A DNA stretch of 64,000 nucleotides from Auanema rhodensis (GCA_964057225.1 OZ059896.1:2108001-2172000); one strand, 5' to 3'. Shown: positions 23,430-38,522, counted from the stretch's first letter. Made by a program: numbers and translations. The notes: a model not told the origin generated them from the sequence alone.

Positions 23430-26400
23430 TCACTGTGAAGAATTAATTTTTTTGTTGAATGACAATGTCCATCGTCTTTGTCTTGAAAAAAGAAATCTAA
23501 AAACATCTACTTTTTGTAAAATTATTTTGAAATTTTTCGGGAAAATTTTTGTCAAAATGTTTTTGGAAGCAATGTTGTGTGTACATGGAAACTCAACATA
23601 CACTAATGCATCATTTTTCAAACGATCATAACTAATTTTTGTATTGAGCGTTTCTTAATGTAGTATAGTACATTCGATGCGGATTTTTAAGCTGCGTCGA
23701 TCTGTGTTATCAGATTTGCGCTAGCTTAAAAATGAACCGAGATATCAACTGATATAGGTTCACACTTATATCCTCGATTTTCACCCTGAAGATTTAATTT
23801 TTTCGTTGAATAACATTGTCCATCGTCTTTGTCTTGGAAAAAGGAATCTAAAAACATCTACTTTTTGTAAATTTATTCTGAAATTTTTCGGGAAAATTTT
23901 TGTCAAAATGTTTTTGGAAGCATTGTTGAGTGTACATGGAAACTCAACATACACTAATGCATCATTTTTCAAACGATCATAACTAATTTTTGTATTGAGC
24001 GTTTCTTCATGTAGTATAGTGCATTCGATGCGGATTTTTAAGCTGCGTCGATCTGTGTTATCAGATTTGCGCTAGCTTGAAAATGCACCGAGATATTAAC
24101 TGATATAGGTTCACACTTATATCCTCGATTTTCACCCTGAAGATTTAATTTTTTCGTTGAATAACATTGTCCATCGTCTTTGTCTTGAAAAAAGGAATCT
24201 AAAAACATCTACTTTTTGTGAAATTATTTTGAAATTTTTCGGGAAAATTTTTGTCAAAATGTTTTTGGAAGCATTGTTGAGTGTACATGGAAACTCAACA
24301 TACACTAATGCATCATTTTTCAAACAGTCATAACTAATTTTTGTATTGAGCGTTTCTTAATGTAGTATAGTACATTCGATGCGGATTTTTAAGCTGCGTC
24401 GATCTGTGTTATCAGATTTGCGCTAGCTTGAAAATGCACCGAGATATCAACTGATATAGGTTCACACTTATATCCTCGATTTTCACCGTGAAGAATTAAT
24501 TTTTTTGTTGAATAACAATGTCCATCGTCTTTGTCTTGAAAAAAGGAATCTAAAAACATCTACTTTTTGTAAAATTATCTTGAAATTTTTCGGGAAAATT
24601 TTTGTCAAAATGTTTCTGGAAGCAATGTTGAGTGTACATGGAAACTCAACATACACTAATGCATCATTTTTCAAACGATCATAACTAATTTTTGTATTGA
24701 GCGTTTCTTAATGTAGTATAGTACATTCGATGCGGATTTTTAAGCTGCGTCGATCTGTGTTATCAGATTTGCGCTAGCTTAAAAATGAACCGAGATATCA
24801 ACTTATATAGGTTCACACTTATATCCTCGATTTTCACCGTGAAGAATTAATTTTTTTGTTGAATGACAATGTCCATCGTCTTTGTCTTGAAAAAAGGAAT
24901 CTAAAAACATCTACTTTTTGTAAATTTATTCTGAAATTTTTCGGGAAAATGTTTGTCAAAATGTTTTTGGAAGCAATGTTGAGTGTACATGGAAACTCAA
25001 CATACACTAATGCATCATTTTTCAAACAATCATAACTAATTTTTGTATTGAGCGTTTCTTAATGTAGTATAGTACATTCGATGCGGATTTTTAAGCTGCG
25101 TCGATCTGTGTTATCAGATTTGCGCTAGCTTAAAAATGAACCGAGATATCAACTGATATAGGTTCACACTTATATCCTCGATTTTCACCCTGAAGATTTA
25201 ATTTTTTCGTTGAATAACATTGTCCATCGTCTTTGTCTTGGAAAAAGGAATCTAAAAACATCTACTTTTTGTAAATTTATTCTGAAATTTTTCGGGAAAA
25301 TTTTTGTCAAAATGTTTTTGGAAGCATTGTTGAGTGTACATGGAAACTCAACATACACTAATGCATCATTTTTCAAACAATCATAACTAATTTTTGTATT
25401 GAGCGTTTCTTAATGTAGTATAGTACATTCGATGCGGATTTTTAAGCTGCGTCGATCTGTGTTATCAGATTTGCGCTAGCTTAAAAATGAACCGAGATAT
25501 CAACTGATATAGGTTCACACTTATATCCTCGATTTTCACTGTGAAGAATTAATTTTTTTGTTGAATGACAATGTCCATCGTCTTTGTCTTGAAAAAAGAA
25601 ATCTAAAAACATCTACTTTTTGTAAAATTATTTTGAAATTTTTCGGGAAAATTTTTGTCAAAATGTTTTTGGAAGCAATGTTGTGTGTACATGGAAACTC
25701 AACATACACTAATGCATCATTTTTCAAACGATCATAACTAATTTTTGTATTGAGCGTTTCTTAATGTAGTATAGTACATTCGATGCGGATTTTTAAGCTG
25801 CGTCGATCTGTGTTATCAGATTTGCGCTAGCTTAAAAATGAACCGAGATATCAACTGATATAGGTTCACACTTATATCCTCGATTTTCACCCTGAAGATT
25901 TAATTTTTTCGTTGAATAACATTGTCCATCGTCTTTGTCTTGGAAAAAGGAATCTAAAAACATCTACTTTTTGTAAATTTATTCTGAAATTTTTCGGGAA
26001 AATTTTTGTCAAAATGTTTTTGGAAGCATTGTTGAGTGTACATGGAAACTCAACATACACTAATGCATCATTTTTCAAACGATCATAACTAATTTTTGTA
26101 TTGAGCGTTTCTTCATGTAGTATAGTGCATTCGATGCGGATTTTTAAGCTGCGTCGATCTGTGTTATCAGATTTGCGCTAGCTTGAAAATGCACCGAGAT
26201 ATCAACTGATATAGGTTCACACTTATATCCTCGATTTTCACCCTGAAGATTTAATTTTTTCGTTGAATAACATTGTCCATCGTCTTTGTCTTGAAAAAAG
26301 GAATCTAAAAACATCTACTTTTTGTGAAATTATTTTGAAATTTTTCGGGAAAATTTTTGTCGAAATGTTTTTGGAAGCATTGTTGAGTGTACATGGAAAC

Positions 26401-27641
26401 TCAACATACACTAATGCATCATTTTTCAAACAGTCATAACTAATTTTTGTATTGAGCGTTTCTTAATGTAGTATAGTACATTCGATGCGGATTTTTAAGC
26501 TGCGTCGATCTGTGTTATCAGATTTGCGCTAGCTTGAAAATGCACCGAGATATCAACTGATATAGGTTCACACTTATATCCTCGATTTTCACCGTGAAGA
26601 ATTAATTTTTTTGTTGAATAACAATGTCCATCGTCTTTGTCTTGAAAAAAGGAATCTAAAAACATCTACTTTTTGTAAAATTATCTTGAAATTTTTCGGG
26701 AAAATTTTTGTCAAAATGTTTCTGGAAGCAATGTTGAGTGTACATGGAAACTCAACATACACTAATGCATCATTTTTCAAACGATCATAACTAATTTTTG
26801 TATTGAGCGTTTCTTAATGTAGTATAGTACATTCGATGCGGATTTTTAAGCTGCGTCGATCTGTGTTATCAGATTTGCGCTAGCTTAAAAATGAACCGAG
26901 ATATCAACTTATATAGGTTCACACTTATATCCTCGATTTTCACCGTGAAGAATTAATTTTTTTGTTGAATGACAATGTCCATCGTCTTTGTCTTGAAAAA
27001 AGGAATCTAAAAACATCTACTTTTTGTAAATTTATTCTGAAATTTTTCGGGAAAATGTTTGTCAAAATGTTTTTGGAAGCAATGTTGAGTGTACATGGAA
27101 ACTCAACATACACTAATGCATCATTTTTCAAACAATCATAACTAATTTTTGTATTGAGCGTTTCTTAATGTAGTATAGTACATTCGATGCGGATTTTTAA
27201 GCTGCGTCGATCTGTGTTATCAGATTTGCGCTAGCTTAAAAATGAACCGAGATATCAACTGATATAGGTTCACACTTATATCCTCGATTTTCACCCTGAA
27301 GATTTAATTTTTTCGTTGAATAACATTGTCCATCGTCTTTGTCTTGGAAAAAGGAATCTAAAAACATCTACTTTTTGTAAATTTATTCTGAAATTTTTCG
27401 GGAAAATTTTTGTCAAAATGTTTTTGGAAGCATTGTTGAGTGTACATGGAAACTCAACATACACTAATGCATCATTTTTCAAACAATCATAACTAATTTT
27501 TGTATTGAGCGTTTCTTAATGTAGTATAGTACATTCGATGCGGATTTTTAAGCTGCGTCGATCTGTGTTATCAGATTTGCGCTAGCTTGAAAATGCACCG
27601 AGATATCAACTGATATAGGTTCACACTTATATCCTCGATTT
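23430..27641 (+). repeat. Satellite B 6-unit (2106 bp) tandem duplication
   Basis: Units from 23430 and from 25536 follow the same order for six units: class 4, class 2 with cttggaaaaagg, class 2, class 5 with gtaaaattatcttga, class 3, class 2 with ggaaaaagg. Private variants are shared at exactly 2106 bp: gtttcttcatg at 24001 and 26107, caaacagtcat near 24320 and 26426, and aacttatatagg near 24800 and 26906. Each copy has acquired its own changes, for example gatattaactg near 24093 and gtcgaaatg near 26359. Confidence 0.87.
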
Positions 27642-30600
27642 TCACCGTGAAGAATTAATTTTTTTGTTGAATAACAATGTCCATCGTCTTTGTCTTGAAA
27701 AAAGGAATCTAAAAACATCTACTTTTTGTGAAATTATCTTGAAATTTTTCGGGAAAATTTTTGTCAAAATGTTTCTGGAAGCAATGTTGAGTGTACATGG
27801 AAACTCAACATACACTAATGCATCATTTTTCAAACGATCATAACTAATTTTTGTATTGAGCGTTTCTCCATGTAGTATAGTGCATTCGATGTGGATTTTT
27901 AAGCTGCGTCGATCTGTGTTATCAGATTTGCGCTAGCTTGAAAATGCACCGAGATATCAACTGATATAGGTTCACACTTATATCCTCGATTTTCACCGTG
28001 AAGAATTAATTTTTTCGTTGAATAACAATGTCCATCGTCTTTGTCTTGGAAAAAGGAATCTAAAAACATCTACTTTTTGTAAAATTATTTTGAAATTTTT
28101 CGGGAAAATTTTTGTCAAAATGTTTTTGGAAGCAATGTTGTGTGTACATGGAAACTCAACATACACTAATGCATCATTTTTCAAACGATCATAACTAATT
28201 TTTGTATTGAGCGTTTCTTAATGTAGTATAGTACATTCGATGCGGATTTTTAAGCTGCGTCGATCTGTGTTATCAGATTTGCGCTAGCTTAAAAATGCAC
28301 CGAGATATCAACTGATATAGGTTCACACTTATATCCTCGATTTTCACTGTGAAGAATTAATTTTTTTGTTGAATGACAATGTCCATCGTCTTTGTCTTGA
28401 AAAAAGAAATCTTAAAACATCTACTTTTTGTAAAATTATTTTGAAATTTTTCGGGAAAATTTTTGTCAAAATGTTTTTGGAAGCAATGTTGTGTGTACAT
28501 GGAAACTCAACATACACTAATGCATCATTTTTCAAACGATCATAACTAATTTTTGTATTGAGCGTTTCTTAATGTAGTATAGTGCATTCGATGCGGATTT
28601 TTAAGCTGCGTCGATCTGTGTTATCAGATTTGCGCTAGCTTAAAAATGAACCGAGATATCAACTTATATATGTTCACACTTATATCCTCGATTTTCACCG
28701 TGAAGAATTAATTTTTTTGTTGAATGACAATGTCCATCGTCTTTGTCTTGAAAAAAGGAATCTAAAAACATCTACTTTTTGTAAATTTATTCTGAAATTT
28801 TTCGGGAAAATGTTTGTCAAAATGTTTTTGGAAGCAATGTTGAGTGTACATGGAAACTCAACATACACTAATGCATCATTTTTCAAACAATCATAACTAA
28901 TTTTTGTATTGAGCGTTTCTTAATGTAGTATAGTACATTCGATGCGGATTTTTAAGCTGCGTCGATCTGTGTTATCAGATTTGCGCTAGCTTAAAAATGA
29001 ACCGAGATATCAACTGATATAGGTTCACACTTATATCCTCGATTTTCACCCTGAAGATTTAATTTTTTCGTTGAATAACATTGTCCATCGTCTTTGTCTT
29101 GGAAAAAGGAATCTAAAAACATCTACTTTTTGTAAATTTATTCTGAAATTTTTCGGGAAAATTTTTGTCAAAATGTTTTTGGAAGCATTGTTGAGTGTAC
29201 ATGGAAACTCAACATACACTAATGCATCATTTTTCAAACGATCATAACTAATTTTTGTATTGAGCGTTTCTCCATGTAGTATAGTGCATTCGATGCGGAT
29301 TTTTAAGCTGCGTCGATCTGTGTTATCAGATTTGCGCTAGCTTGAAAATGCACCGAGATATCAACTGATATAGGTTCACACTTATATCCTCGATTTTCAC
29401 CCTGAAGATTTAATTTTTTCGTTGAATAACATTGTCCATCGTCTTTGTCTTGAAAAAAGGAATCTAAAAACATCTACTTTTTGTGAAATTATTTTGAAAT
29501 TTTTCGGGAAAATTTTTGTCAAAATGTTTTTGGAAGCATTGTTGAGTGTACATGGAAACTCAACATACACTAATGCATCATTTTTCAAACAATCATAACT
29601 AATTTTTGTATTGAGCGTTTCTTAATGTAGTATAGTACATTCGATGCGGATTTTTAAGCTGCGTCGATCTGTGTTATCAGATTTGCGCTAGCTTGAAAAT
29701 GCACCGAGATATCAACTGATATAGGTTCACACTTATATCCTCGATTTTCACCGTGAAGAATTAATTTTTTTGTTGAATAACAATGTCCATCGTCTTTGTC
29801 TTGAAAAAAGGAATCTAAAAACATCTACTTTTTGTGAAATTATCTTGAAATTTTTCGGGAAAATTTTTGTCAAAATGTTTCTGGAAGCAATGTTGAGTGT
29901 ACATGGAAACTCAACATACACTAATGCATCATTTTTCAAACGATCATAACTAATTTTTGTATTGAGCGTTTCTCCATGTAGTATAGTGCATTCGATGTGG
30001 ATTTTTAAGCTGCGTCGATCTGTGTTATCAGATTTGCGCTAGCTTGAAAATGCACCGAGATATCAACTGATATAGGTTCACACTTATATCCTCGATTTTC
30101 ACCGTGAAGAATTAATTTTTTCGTTGAATAACAATGTCCATCGTCTTTGTCTTGGAAAAAGGAATCTAAAAACATCTACTTTTTGTAAAATTATTTTGAA
30201 ATTTTTCGGGAAAATTTTTGTCAAAATGTTTTTGGAAGCAATGTTGTGTGTACATGGAAACTCAACATACACTAATGCATCATTTTTCAAACGATCATAA
30301 CTAATTTTTGTATTGAGCGTTTCTTAATGTAGTATAGTACATTCGATGCGGATTTTTAAGCTGCGTCGATCTGTGTTATCAGATTTGCGCTAGCTTAAAA
30401 ATGAACCGAGATATCAACTGATATAGGTTCACACTTATATCCTCGATTTTCACCCTGAAGATTTAATTTTTTCGTTGAATAACATTTTCCATCGTCTTCG
30501 TCTTGGAAAAAGGAATCTAAAAACATCTACTTTTTGTAAATTTATTCTGAAATTTTTCGGGAAAATTTTTGTCAAAATGTTTTTGGAAGCATTGTTGAGT

Positions 30601-33330
30601 GTACATGGAAACTCAACATACACTAATGCATCATTTTTCAAACAATCATAACTAATTTTTGTATTGAGCGTTTCTTAATGTAGTATAGTGTATTCGATGC
30701 GGATTTTTAAGCTGCGTCGATCTGTGTTATCAGATTTGCGCTAGCTTGAAAATGCACCGAGATATCAACTGATATAGGTTCACACTTATATCCTCGATTT
30801 TCACCGTGAAGAATTAATTTTTTTGTTGAATAACAATGTCCATCGTCTTTGTCTTGAAAAAAGGAATCTAAAAACATCTACTTTTTGTGAAATTATCTTG
30901 AAATTTTTCGGGAAAATTTTTGTCAAAATGTTTCTGGAAGCAATGTTGAGTGTACATGGAAACTCAACATACACTAATGCATCATTTTTCAAACGATCAT
31001 AACTAATTTTTGTATTGAGCGTTTCTCCATGTAGTATAGTGCATTCGATGTGGATTTTTAAGCTGCGTCGATCTGTGTTATCAGATTTGCGCTAGCTTGA
31101 AAATGCACCGAGATATCAACTGATATAGGTTCACACTTATATCCTCGATTTTCACCGTGAAGAATTAATTTTTTCGTTGAATAACAATGTCCATCGTCTT
31201 TGTCTTGGAAAAAGGAATCTAAAAACATCTACTTTTTGTAAAATTATTTTGAAATTTTTCGGGAAAATTTTTGTCAAAATGTTTTTGGAAGCAATGTTGT
31301 GTGTACATGGAAACTCAACATACACTAATGCATCATTTTTCAAACGATCATAACTAATTTTTGTATTGAGCGTTTTTTAATGTAGTGTAGTACATTCGAT
31401 GCGGATTTTTAAGCTGCGTCGATCTGTGTTATCAGATTTGCGCTAGCTTAAAAATGCACCGAGATATCAACTGATATAGGTTCACACTTATATCCTCGAT
31501 TTTCACTGTGAAGAATTAATTTTTTTGTTGAATGACAATGTCCATCGTCTTTGTCTTGAAAAAAGAAATCTTAAAACATCTACTTTTTGTAAAATTATTT
31601 TGAAATTTTTCGGGAAAATTTTTGTCAAAATGTTTTTGGAAGCAATGTTGTGTGTACATGGAAACTCAACATACACTAATGCATCATTTTTCAAACGATC
31701 ATAACTAATTTTTGTATTGAGCGTTTCTTAATGTAGTATAGTGCATTCGATGCGGATTTTTAAGCTGCGTCGATCTGTGTTATCAGATTTGCGCTAGCTT
31801 AAAAATGAACCGAGATATCAACTTATATATGTTCACACTTATATCCTCGATTTTCACCGTGAAGAATTAATTTTTTTGTTGAATGACAATGTCCATCGTC
31901 TTTGTCTTGAAAAAAGGAATCTAAAAACATCTACTTTTTGTAAATTTATTCTGAAATTTTTCGGGAAAATGTTTGTCAAAATGTTTTTGGAAGCAATGTT
32001 GAGTGTACATGGAAACTCAACATACACTAATGCATCATTTTTCAAACAATCATAACTAATTTTTGTATTGAGCGTTTCTTAATGTAGTATAGTACATTCG
32101 ATGCGGTTTTTTAAGCTGCGTCGATCTGTGTTATCAGATTTGCGCTAGCTTAAAAATGAACCGAGATATCAACTGATATAGGTTCACACTTATATCCTCG
32201 ATTTTCACCCTGAAGATTTAATTTTTTCGTTGAATAACATTGTCCATCGTCTTTGTCTTGGAAAAAGGAATCTAAAAACATCTACTTTTTGTAAATTTAT
32301 TCTGAAATTTTTCGGGAAAATTTTTGTCAAAATGTTTTTGGAAGCATTGTTGAGTGTACATGGAAACTCAACATACACTAATGCATCATTTTTCAAACGA
32401 TCATAACTAATTTTTGTATTGAGCGTTTCTCCATGTAGTATAGTGCATTCGATGCGGATTTTTAAGCTGCGTCGATCTGTGTTATCAGATTTGCGCTAGC
32501 TTGAAAATGCACCGAGATATCAACTGATATAGGTTCACACTTATATCCTCGATTTTCACCCTGAAGATTTAATTTTTTCGTTGAATAACATTGTCCATCG
32601 TCTTTGTCTTGAAAAAAGGAATCTAAAAACATCTACTTTTTGTGAAATTATTTTGAAATTTTTCGGGAAAATTTTTGTCAAAATGTTTTTGGAAGCATTG
32701 TTGAGTGTACATGGAAACTCAACATACACTAATGCATCATTTTTCAAACAATCATAACTAATTTTTGTATTGAGCGTTTCTTAATGTAGTATAGTACATT
32801 CGATGCGGATTTTTAAGCTGCGTCGATCTGTGTTATCAGATTTGCGCTAGCTTGAAAATGCACCGAGATATCAACTGATATAGGTTCACACTTATATCCT
32901 CGATTTTCACCGTGAAGAATTAATTTTTTTGTTGAATAACAATGTCCATCGTCTTTGTCTTGAAAAAAGGAATCTAAAAACATCTACTTTTTGTGAAATT
33001 ATCTTGAAATTTTTCGGGAAAATTTTTGTCAAAATGTTTCTGGAAGCAATGTTGAGTGTACATGGAAACTCAACATACACTAATGCATCATTTTTCAAAC
33101 GATCATAACTAATTTTTGTATTGAGCGTTTCTCCATGTAGTATAGTGCATTCGATGTGGATTTTTAAGCTGCGTCGATCTGTGTTATCAGATTTGCGCTA
33201 GCTTGAAAATGCACCGAGATATCAACTGATATAGGTTCACACTTATATCCTCGATTTTCACCGTGAAGAATTAATTTTTTCGTTGAATAACAATGTCCAT
33301 CGTCTTTGTCTTGGAAAAAGGAATCTAAAA
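27200..33330 (+). repeat. Satellite B 9-unit (3159 bp) duplication
   Basis: Units from 27291 through 30099 correspond to units from 30450 through 33258. Shared rare markers lie exactly 3159 bp apart: cttaaaacatc at 28411 and 31570, and aacttatatatgttc at 28661 and 31820. Copy-specific changes are few; examples are cattttccatcgtcttcg near 30484 and gcgttttttaatgtagtgtag near 31371. The second copy overlaps the 2106-bp duplication beginning about 31740, so this event and that one are nested. Confidence 0.85.
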
Positions 33331-35942
33331 ACATCTACTTTTTGTAAATTTATTCTGAAATTTTTCGGGAAAATGTTTGTCAAAATGTTTTTGGAAGCAA
33401 TGTTGAGTGTACATGGAAACTCAACATACACTAATGCATCATTTTTCAAACGATCATAACTAATTTTTGTATTGAGCGTTGCTTAATGTAGTATAGTGCA
33501 TTCGATGCGGATTTTTAAGCTGCGTCGATCTGTGTTATCAGATTTGCGCTAGCTTAAAAATGCACCGAGATATCAACTGATATAGGTTCACACTTATATC
33601 CTCGATTTTCACCGTGAAGAATTAATTTTTTTGTTGAATGACAATATCCATCGTCTTTGTCTTGAAAAAAGAAATCTAAAAACATCTACTTTTTGTAAAA
33701 TTATTTTGAAATTTTTCGGGAAAATTTTTGTCAAAATGTTTTTGGAAGCAATGTTGTGTGTACATGGAAACTCAACATACACTAATGCATCATTTTTCAA
33801 ACGATCATAACTAATTTTTGTATTGAGCGTTTCTCCATGTAGTATAGTGCATTCGATGCGGATTTTTAAGCTGCGTCGATCTGTGTTATCAGATTTGCGC
33901 TAGCTTAAAAATGAACCGAGATATCAACTTATATATGTTCACACTTATATCCTCGATTTTCACCGTGAAGAATTAATTTTTTTGTTGAATGACAATGTCC
34001 ATCGTCTTTGTCTTGAAAAAAGGAATCTAAAAACATCTACTTTTTGTAAATTTATTCTGAAATTTTTCGGGAAAATGTTTGTCAAAATGTTTTTGGAAGC
34101 AATGTTGAGTGTACATGGAAACTCAACATACACTAATGCATCATTTTTCAAACAATCATAACTAATTTTTGTATTGAGCGTTTCTTAATGTAGTATAGTA
34201 CATTCGATGCGGTTTTTTAAGCTGCGTCGATCTGTGTTATCAGATTTGCGCTAGCTTAAAAATGAACCGAGATATCAACTGATATAGGTTCACACTTATA
34301 TCCTCGATTTTCACCCTGAAGATTTAATTTTTTCGTTGAATAACATTGTCCATCGTCTTTGTCTTGGAAAAAGGAATCTAAAAACATCTACTTTTTGTAA
34401 ATTTATTCTGAAATTTTTCGGGAAAATTTTTGTCAAAATGTTTTTGGAAGCATTGTTGAGTGTACATGGAAACTCAACATACACTAATGCATCATTTTTC
34501 AAACGATCATAACTAATTTTTGTATTGAGCGTTTCTCCATGTAGTATAGTGCATTCGATGCGGATTTTTAAGCTGCGTCGATCTGTGTTATCAGATTTGC
34601 GCTAGCTTGAAAATGCACCGAGATATCAACTGATATAGGTTCACACTTATATCCTCGATTTTCACCCTGAAGATTTAATTTTTTCGTTGAATAACATTGT
34701 CCATCGTCTTTGTCTTGAAAAAAGGAATCTAAAAACATCTACTTTTTGTGAAATTATTTTGAAATTTTTCGGGAAAATTTTTGTCAAAATGTTTTTGGAA
34801 GCATTGTTGAGTGTACATGGAAACTCAACATACACTAATGCATCATTTTTCAAACAATCATAACTAATTTTTGTATTGAGCGTTTCTTAATGTAGTATAG
34901 TACATTCGATGCGGATTTTTAAGCTGCGTCGATCTGTGTTATCAGATTTGCGCTAGCTTGAAAATGCACCGAGATATCAACTGATATAGGTTCACACTTA
35001 TATCCTCGATTTTCACCGTGAAGAATTAATTTTTTTGTTGAATAACAATGTCCATCGTCTTTGTCTTGAAAAAAGGAATCTAAAAACATCTACTTTTTGT
35101 GAAATTATCTTGAAATTTTTCGGGAAAATTTTTGTCAAAATGTTTCTGGAAGCAATGTTGAGTGTACATGGAAACTCAACATACACTAATGCATCATTTT
35201 TCAAACGATCATAACTAATTTTTGTATTGAGCGTTTCTCCATGTAGTATAGTGCATTCGATGTGGATTTTTAAGCTGCGTCGATCTGTGTTATCAGATTT
35301 GCGCTAGCTTGAAAATGCACCGAGATATCAACTGATATAGGTTCACACTTATATCCTCGATTTTCACCGTGAAGAATTAATTTTTTCGTTGAATAACAAT
35401 GTCCATCGTCTTTGTCTTGGAAAAAGGAATCTAAAAACATCTACTTTTTGTAAATTTATTCTGAAATTTTTCGGGAAAATGTTTGTCAAAATGTTTTTGG
35501 AAGCAATGTTGAGTGTACATGGAAACTCAACATACACTAATGCATCATTTTTCAAACGATCATAACTAATTTTTGTATTGAGCGTTGCTTAATGTAGTAT
35601 AGTGCATTCGATGCGGATTTTTAAGCTGCGTCGATCTGTGTTATCAGATTTGCGCTAGCTTAAAAATGCACCGAGATATCAACTGATATAGGTTCACACT
35701 TATATCCTCGATTTTCACCGTGAAGAATTAATTTTTTTGTTGAATGACAATATCCATCGTCTTTGTCTTGAAAAAAGAAATCTAAAAACATCTACTTTTT
35801 GTAAAATTATTTTGAAATTTTTCGGGAAAATTTTTGTCAAAATGTTTTTGGAAGCAATGTTGTGTGTACATGGAAACTCAACATACACTAATGCATCATT
35901 TTTCAAACGATCATAACTAATTTTTGTATTGAGCGTTTCTTA
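31740..35942 (+). repeat. Satellite B 6-unit (2106 bp) tandem duplication, second locus
   Basis: Two copies, about 31740-33836 and 33846-35942. Private markers occur in each at the same phase: gcggttttttaagc at 32104 and 34210, and gacaatatccatcg near 33640 and 35746. Classes run 3, 2 with ggaaaaagg, 2, 5, mixed class 3 with ggaaaaagg, then 4. The copies part where gtttctccatg near 33831 faces gtttcttaatg near 35937. The near identity implies a recent event. Confidence 0.87.
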
Positions 35943-36970
35943 ATGTAGTATAGTGCATTCGATGCGGATTTTTAAGCTGCGTCGATCTGTGTTATCAGAT
36001 TTGCGCTAGCTTAAAAATGAACCGAGATATCAACTGATATAGGTTCACACTTATATCCTCGATTTTCACCGTGAAGAATTAATTTTTTTGTTGAATGACA
36101 ATGTCCATCGTCTTTGTCTTGAAAAAAGGAATCTAAAAACATCTACTTTTTGTAAATTTATTCTGAAATTTTTCGGGAAAATGTTTGTCAAAATGTTTTT
36201 GGAAGCAATTTTGAGTGTACATGGAAACTCAACATACACTAATGCATCATTTTTCAAACAATCATAACTAATTTTTGTATTGAGCGTTTCTTAATGTAGT
36301 ATAGTACATTCGATGCGGATTTTTAAGCTGCGTCGATCTGTGTTATCAGATTTGCGCTAGCTTAAAAATGAACCGAGATATCAACTGATATAGGTTCACA
36401 CTTATATCCTCGATTTTCACCCTGAAGATTTAATTTTTTCGTTGAATAACATTGTCCATCGTCTTTGTCTTGAAAAAAGGAATCTAAAAACATCTACTTT
36501 TTGTGAAATTATTTTGAAATTTTTCGGGAAAATTTTTGTCAAAATGTTTTTGGAAGCATTGTTGAGTGTACATGGAAACTCAACATACACTAATGCATCA
36601 TTTTTCAAACGATCATAACTAATTTTTGTATTGAGCGTTTCTTAATGTAGTATAGTGCATTCGATGCGGATTTTTAAGCTGCGTCGATCTGTGTTATCAG
36701 ATTTGCGCTAGCTTAAAAATGAACCGAGATATCAACTGATATAGGTTCACACTTATATCCTCGATTTTCACCGTGAAGAATTAATTTTTTTGTTGAATGA
36801 CAGTGTCCATCGTCTTTGTCTTGAAAAAAGGAATCTAAAAACATCTACTTTTTGTAAATTTATTCTGAAATTTTTCGGGAAAATGTTTGTCAAAATGTTT
36901 TTGGAAGCATTGTTGAGTGTACATGGAAACTCAACATACACTAATGCATCATTTTTCAAACGATCATAAC

Positions 36971-38522
36971 TAACTTTTGTATTGAGTGTTTCCCAATGTA
37001 GTATAGTGCATTCGATGTGGATTTTTAAGCTGCGTCGATCTGTGTTATCAGATTTGCGCTAGCTTAAAAATGCACCGAGATATCAACTGATATAAGTTCA
37101 CACTTATATCCTCGATTTTCACCCTGAAGAATTAATTTTTTTGTTGAATAACAATGTCCATCGTCTTTGTCTTGAAAAAAGGAATCTAAAAACATCTACT
37201 TTTTGTGAAATTATTTTGAAATGTTTCGGGAAAATTTTTGTCAAAATGTTTTTGGAAGCAATGTTGAGTGTACATGGAAACTCAACATACACTAATGCAT
37301 CATTTTTCAAACGATCACAACTAATTTTTGTATTGAGTGTTTCCCAATGTAGTATAGTGCATTCGATGTGGATTTTTAAGCTGCGTCGATCTGTGTTATC
37401 AGATTTGCGCTAGCTTAAAAATGCACCGAGATATCAACTGATATAAGTTCACACTTATATCCTCGATTTTCACCCTGAAGAATTAATTTTTTTGTTGAAT
37501 AACAATGTCCATCGTCTTTGTCTTGAAAAAAGGAATCTAAAAACATCTACTTTTTGTGAAATTATTTTGAAATTTTTCGGGAAAATTTTTGTCAAAATGT
37601 TTTTGGAAGCAATGTTGAGTGTACATGGAAACTCAACATACACTAATGCATCATTTTTCAAACGATCATAACTAATTTTTGTATTGAGTGTTTCCCAATG
37701 TAGTATAGTGCATTCGATGCGGATTTTGAAGCTGCGTCGATCTGTGTTATCAGATTTGCGCTAGCTTAAAAATGAACCGAGATATCAACTGATATAGGTT
37801 CACACTTATATCCTCGATTTTCACCCTGAAGATTTAATTTTTTCGTTGAATAACATTGTCCATCGTCTTTGTCTTGAAAAAAGGAATCTAAGAACATCTA
37901 CTTTTTGTGAAATTATTTTGAAATTTTTCGGGAAAATTTTTGTCAAAATGTTTTTGGAAGCATTGTTGAGTGTACATGGAAACTCAACATACACTAATGC
38001 ATCATTTTTCAAACGATCATAACTAATTTTTGTATTGAGCGTTTCTCCATGTAGTATAGTGCATTCGATGCGGATTTTTAAGCTGCGTCGATCTGTGTTA
38101 TCAGATTTGCGCTAGCTTAAAAATGAACCGAGATATCAACTGATATAGGTTCACACTTATATCCTCGATTTTCACCCTGAAGATTTAATTTTTTCGTTGA
38201 ATAACATTGTCCATCGTCTTTGTCTTGAAAAAAGGAATCTAAGAACATCTACTTTTTGTGAAATTATTTTGAAATTTTTCGGGAAAATTTTTGTCAAAAT
38301 GTTTTTGGAAGCAATGTTGAGTGTACATGGAAACTCAACATACACTAATGCATCATTTTTCAAACGATCATAACTAATTTTTGTATTGAGTGTTTCCCAA
38401 TGTAGTATAGTGCATTCGATGCGGATTTTTAAGCTGCGTCGATCTGTGTTATCAGATTTGCGCTAGCTTAAAAATGAACCGAGATATCAACTGATATAGG
38501 TTCACACTTATATCCTCGATTT
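36971..38522 (+). repeat. Satellite B block with taacttttgtattgag followed by class-6 units
   Basis: A taacttttgtattgagtg variant at 36971 is followed by two class-6 units (37119, 37470) and a class-2 unit with ctaagaacatc (37821). The same combination recurs at 43289-44489, 6318 bp or 18 units away, and the first part again at 59786-60635. The unit at 38172 is a hybrid: class-2 start with ctaagaac, class-1/6 end with gcaatgttgag. The substitution gatcacaac near 37314 in this block removes a stop on the + strand and creates an accidental 90-codon frame, 37141-37413. Confidence 0.8.

Noticed and set aside
37141-37413. Plus-strand 90-codon frame
   Set aside because: TTG start. It is longer than in other units only because gatcataac is changed to gatcacaac near 37317, which removes the usual TAA.
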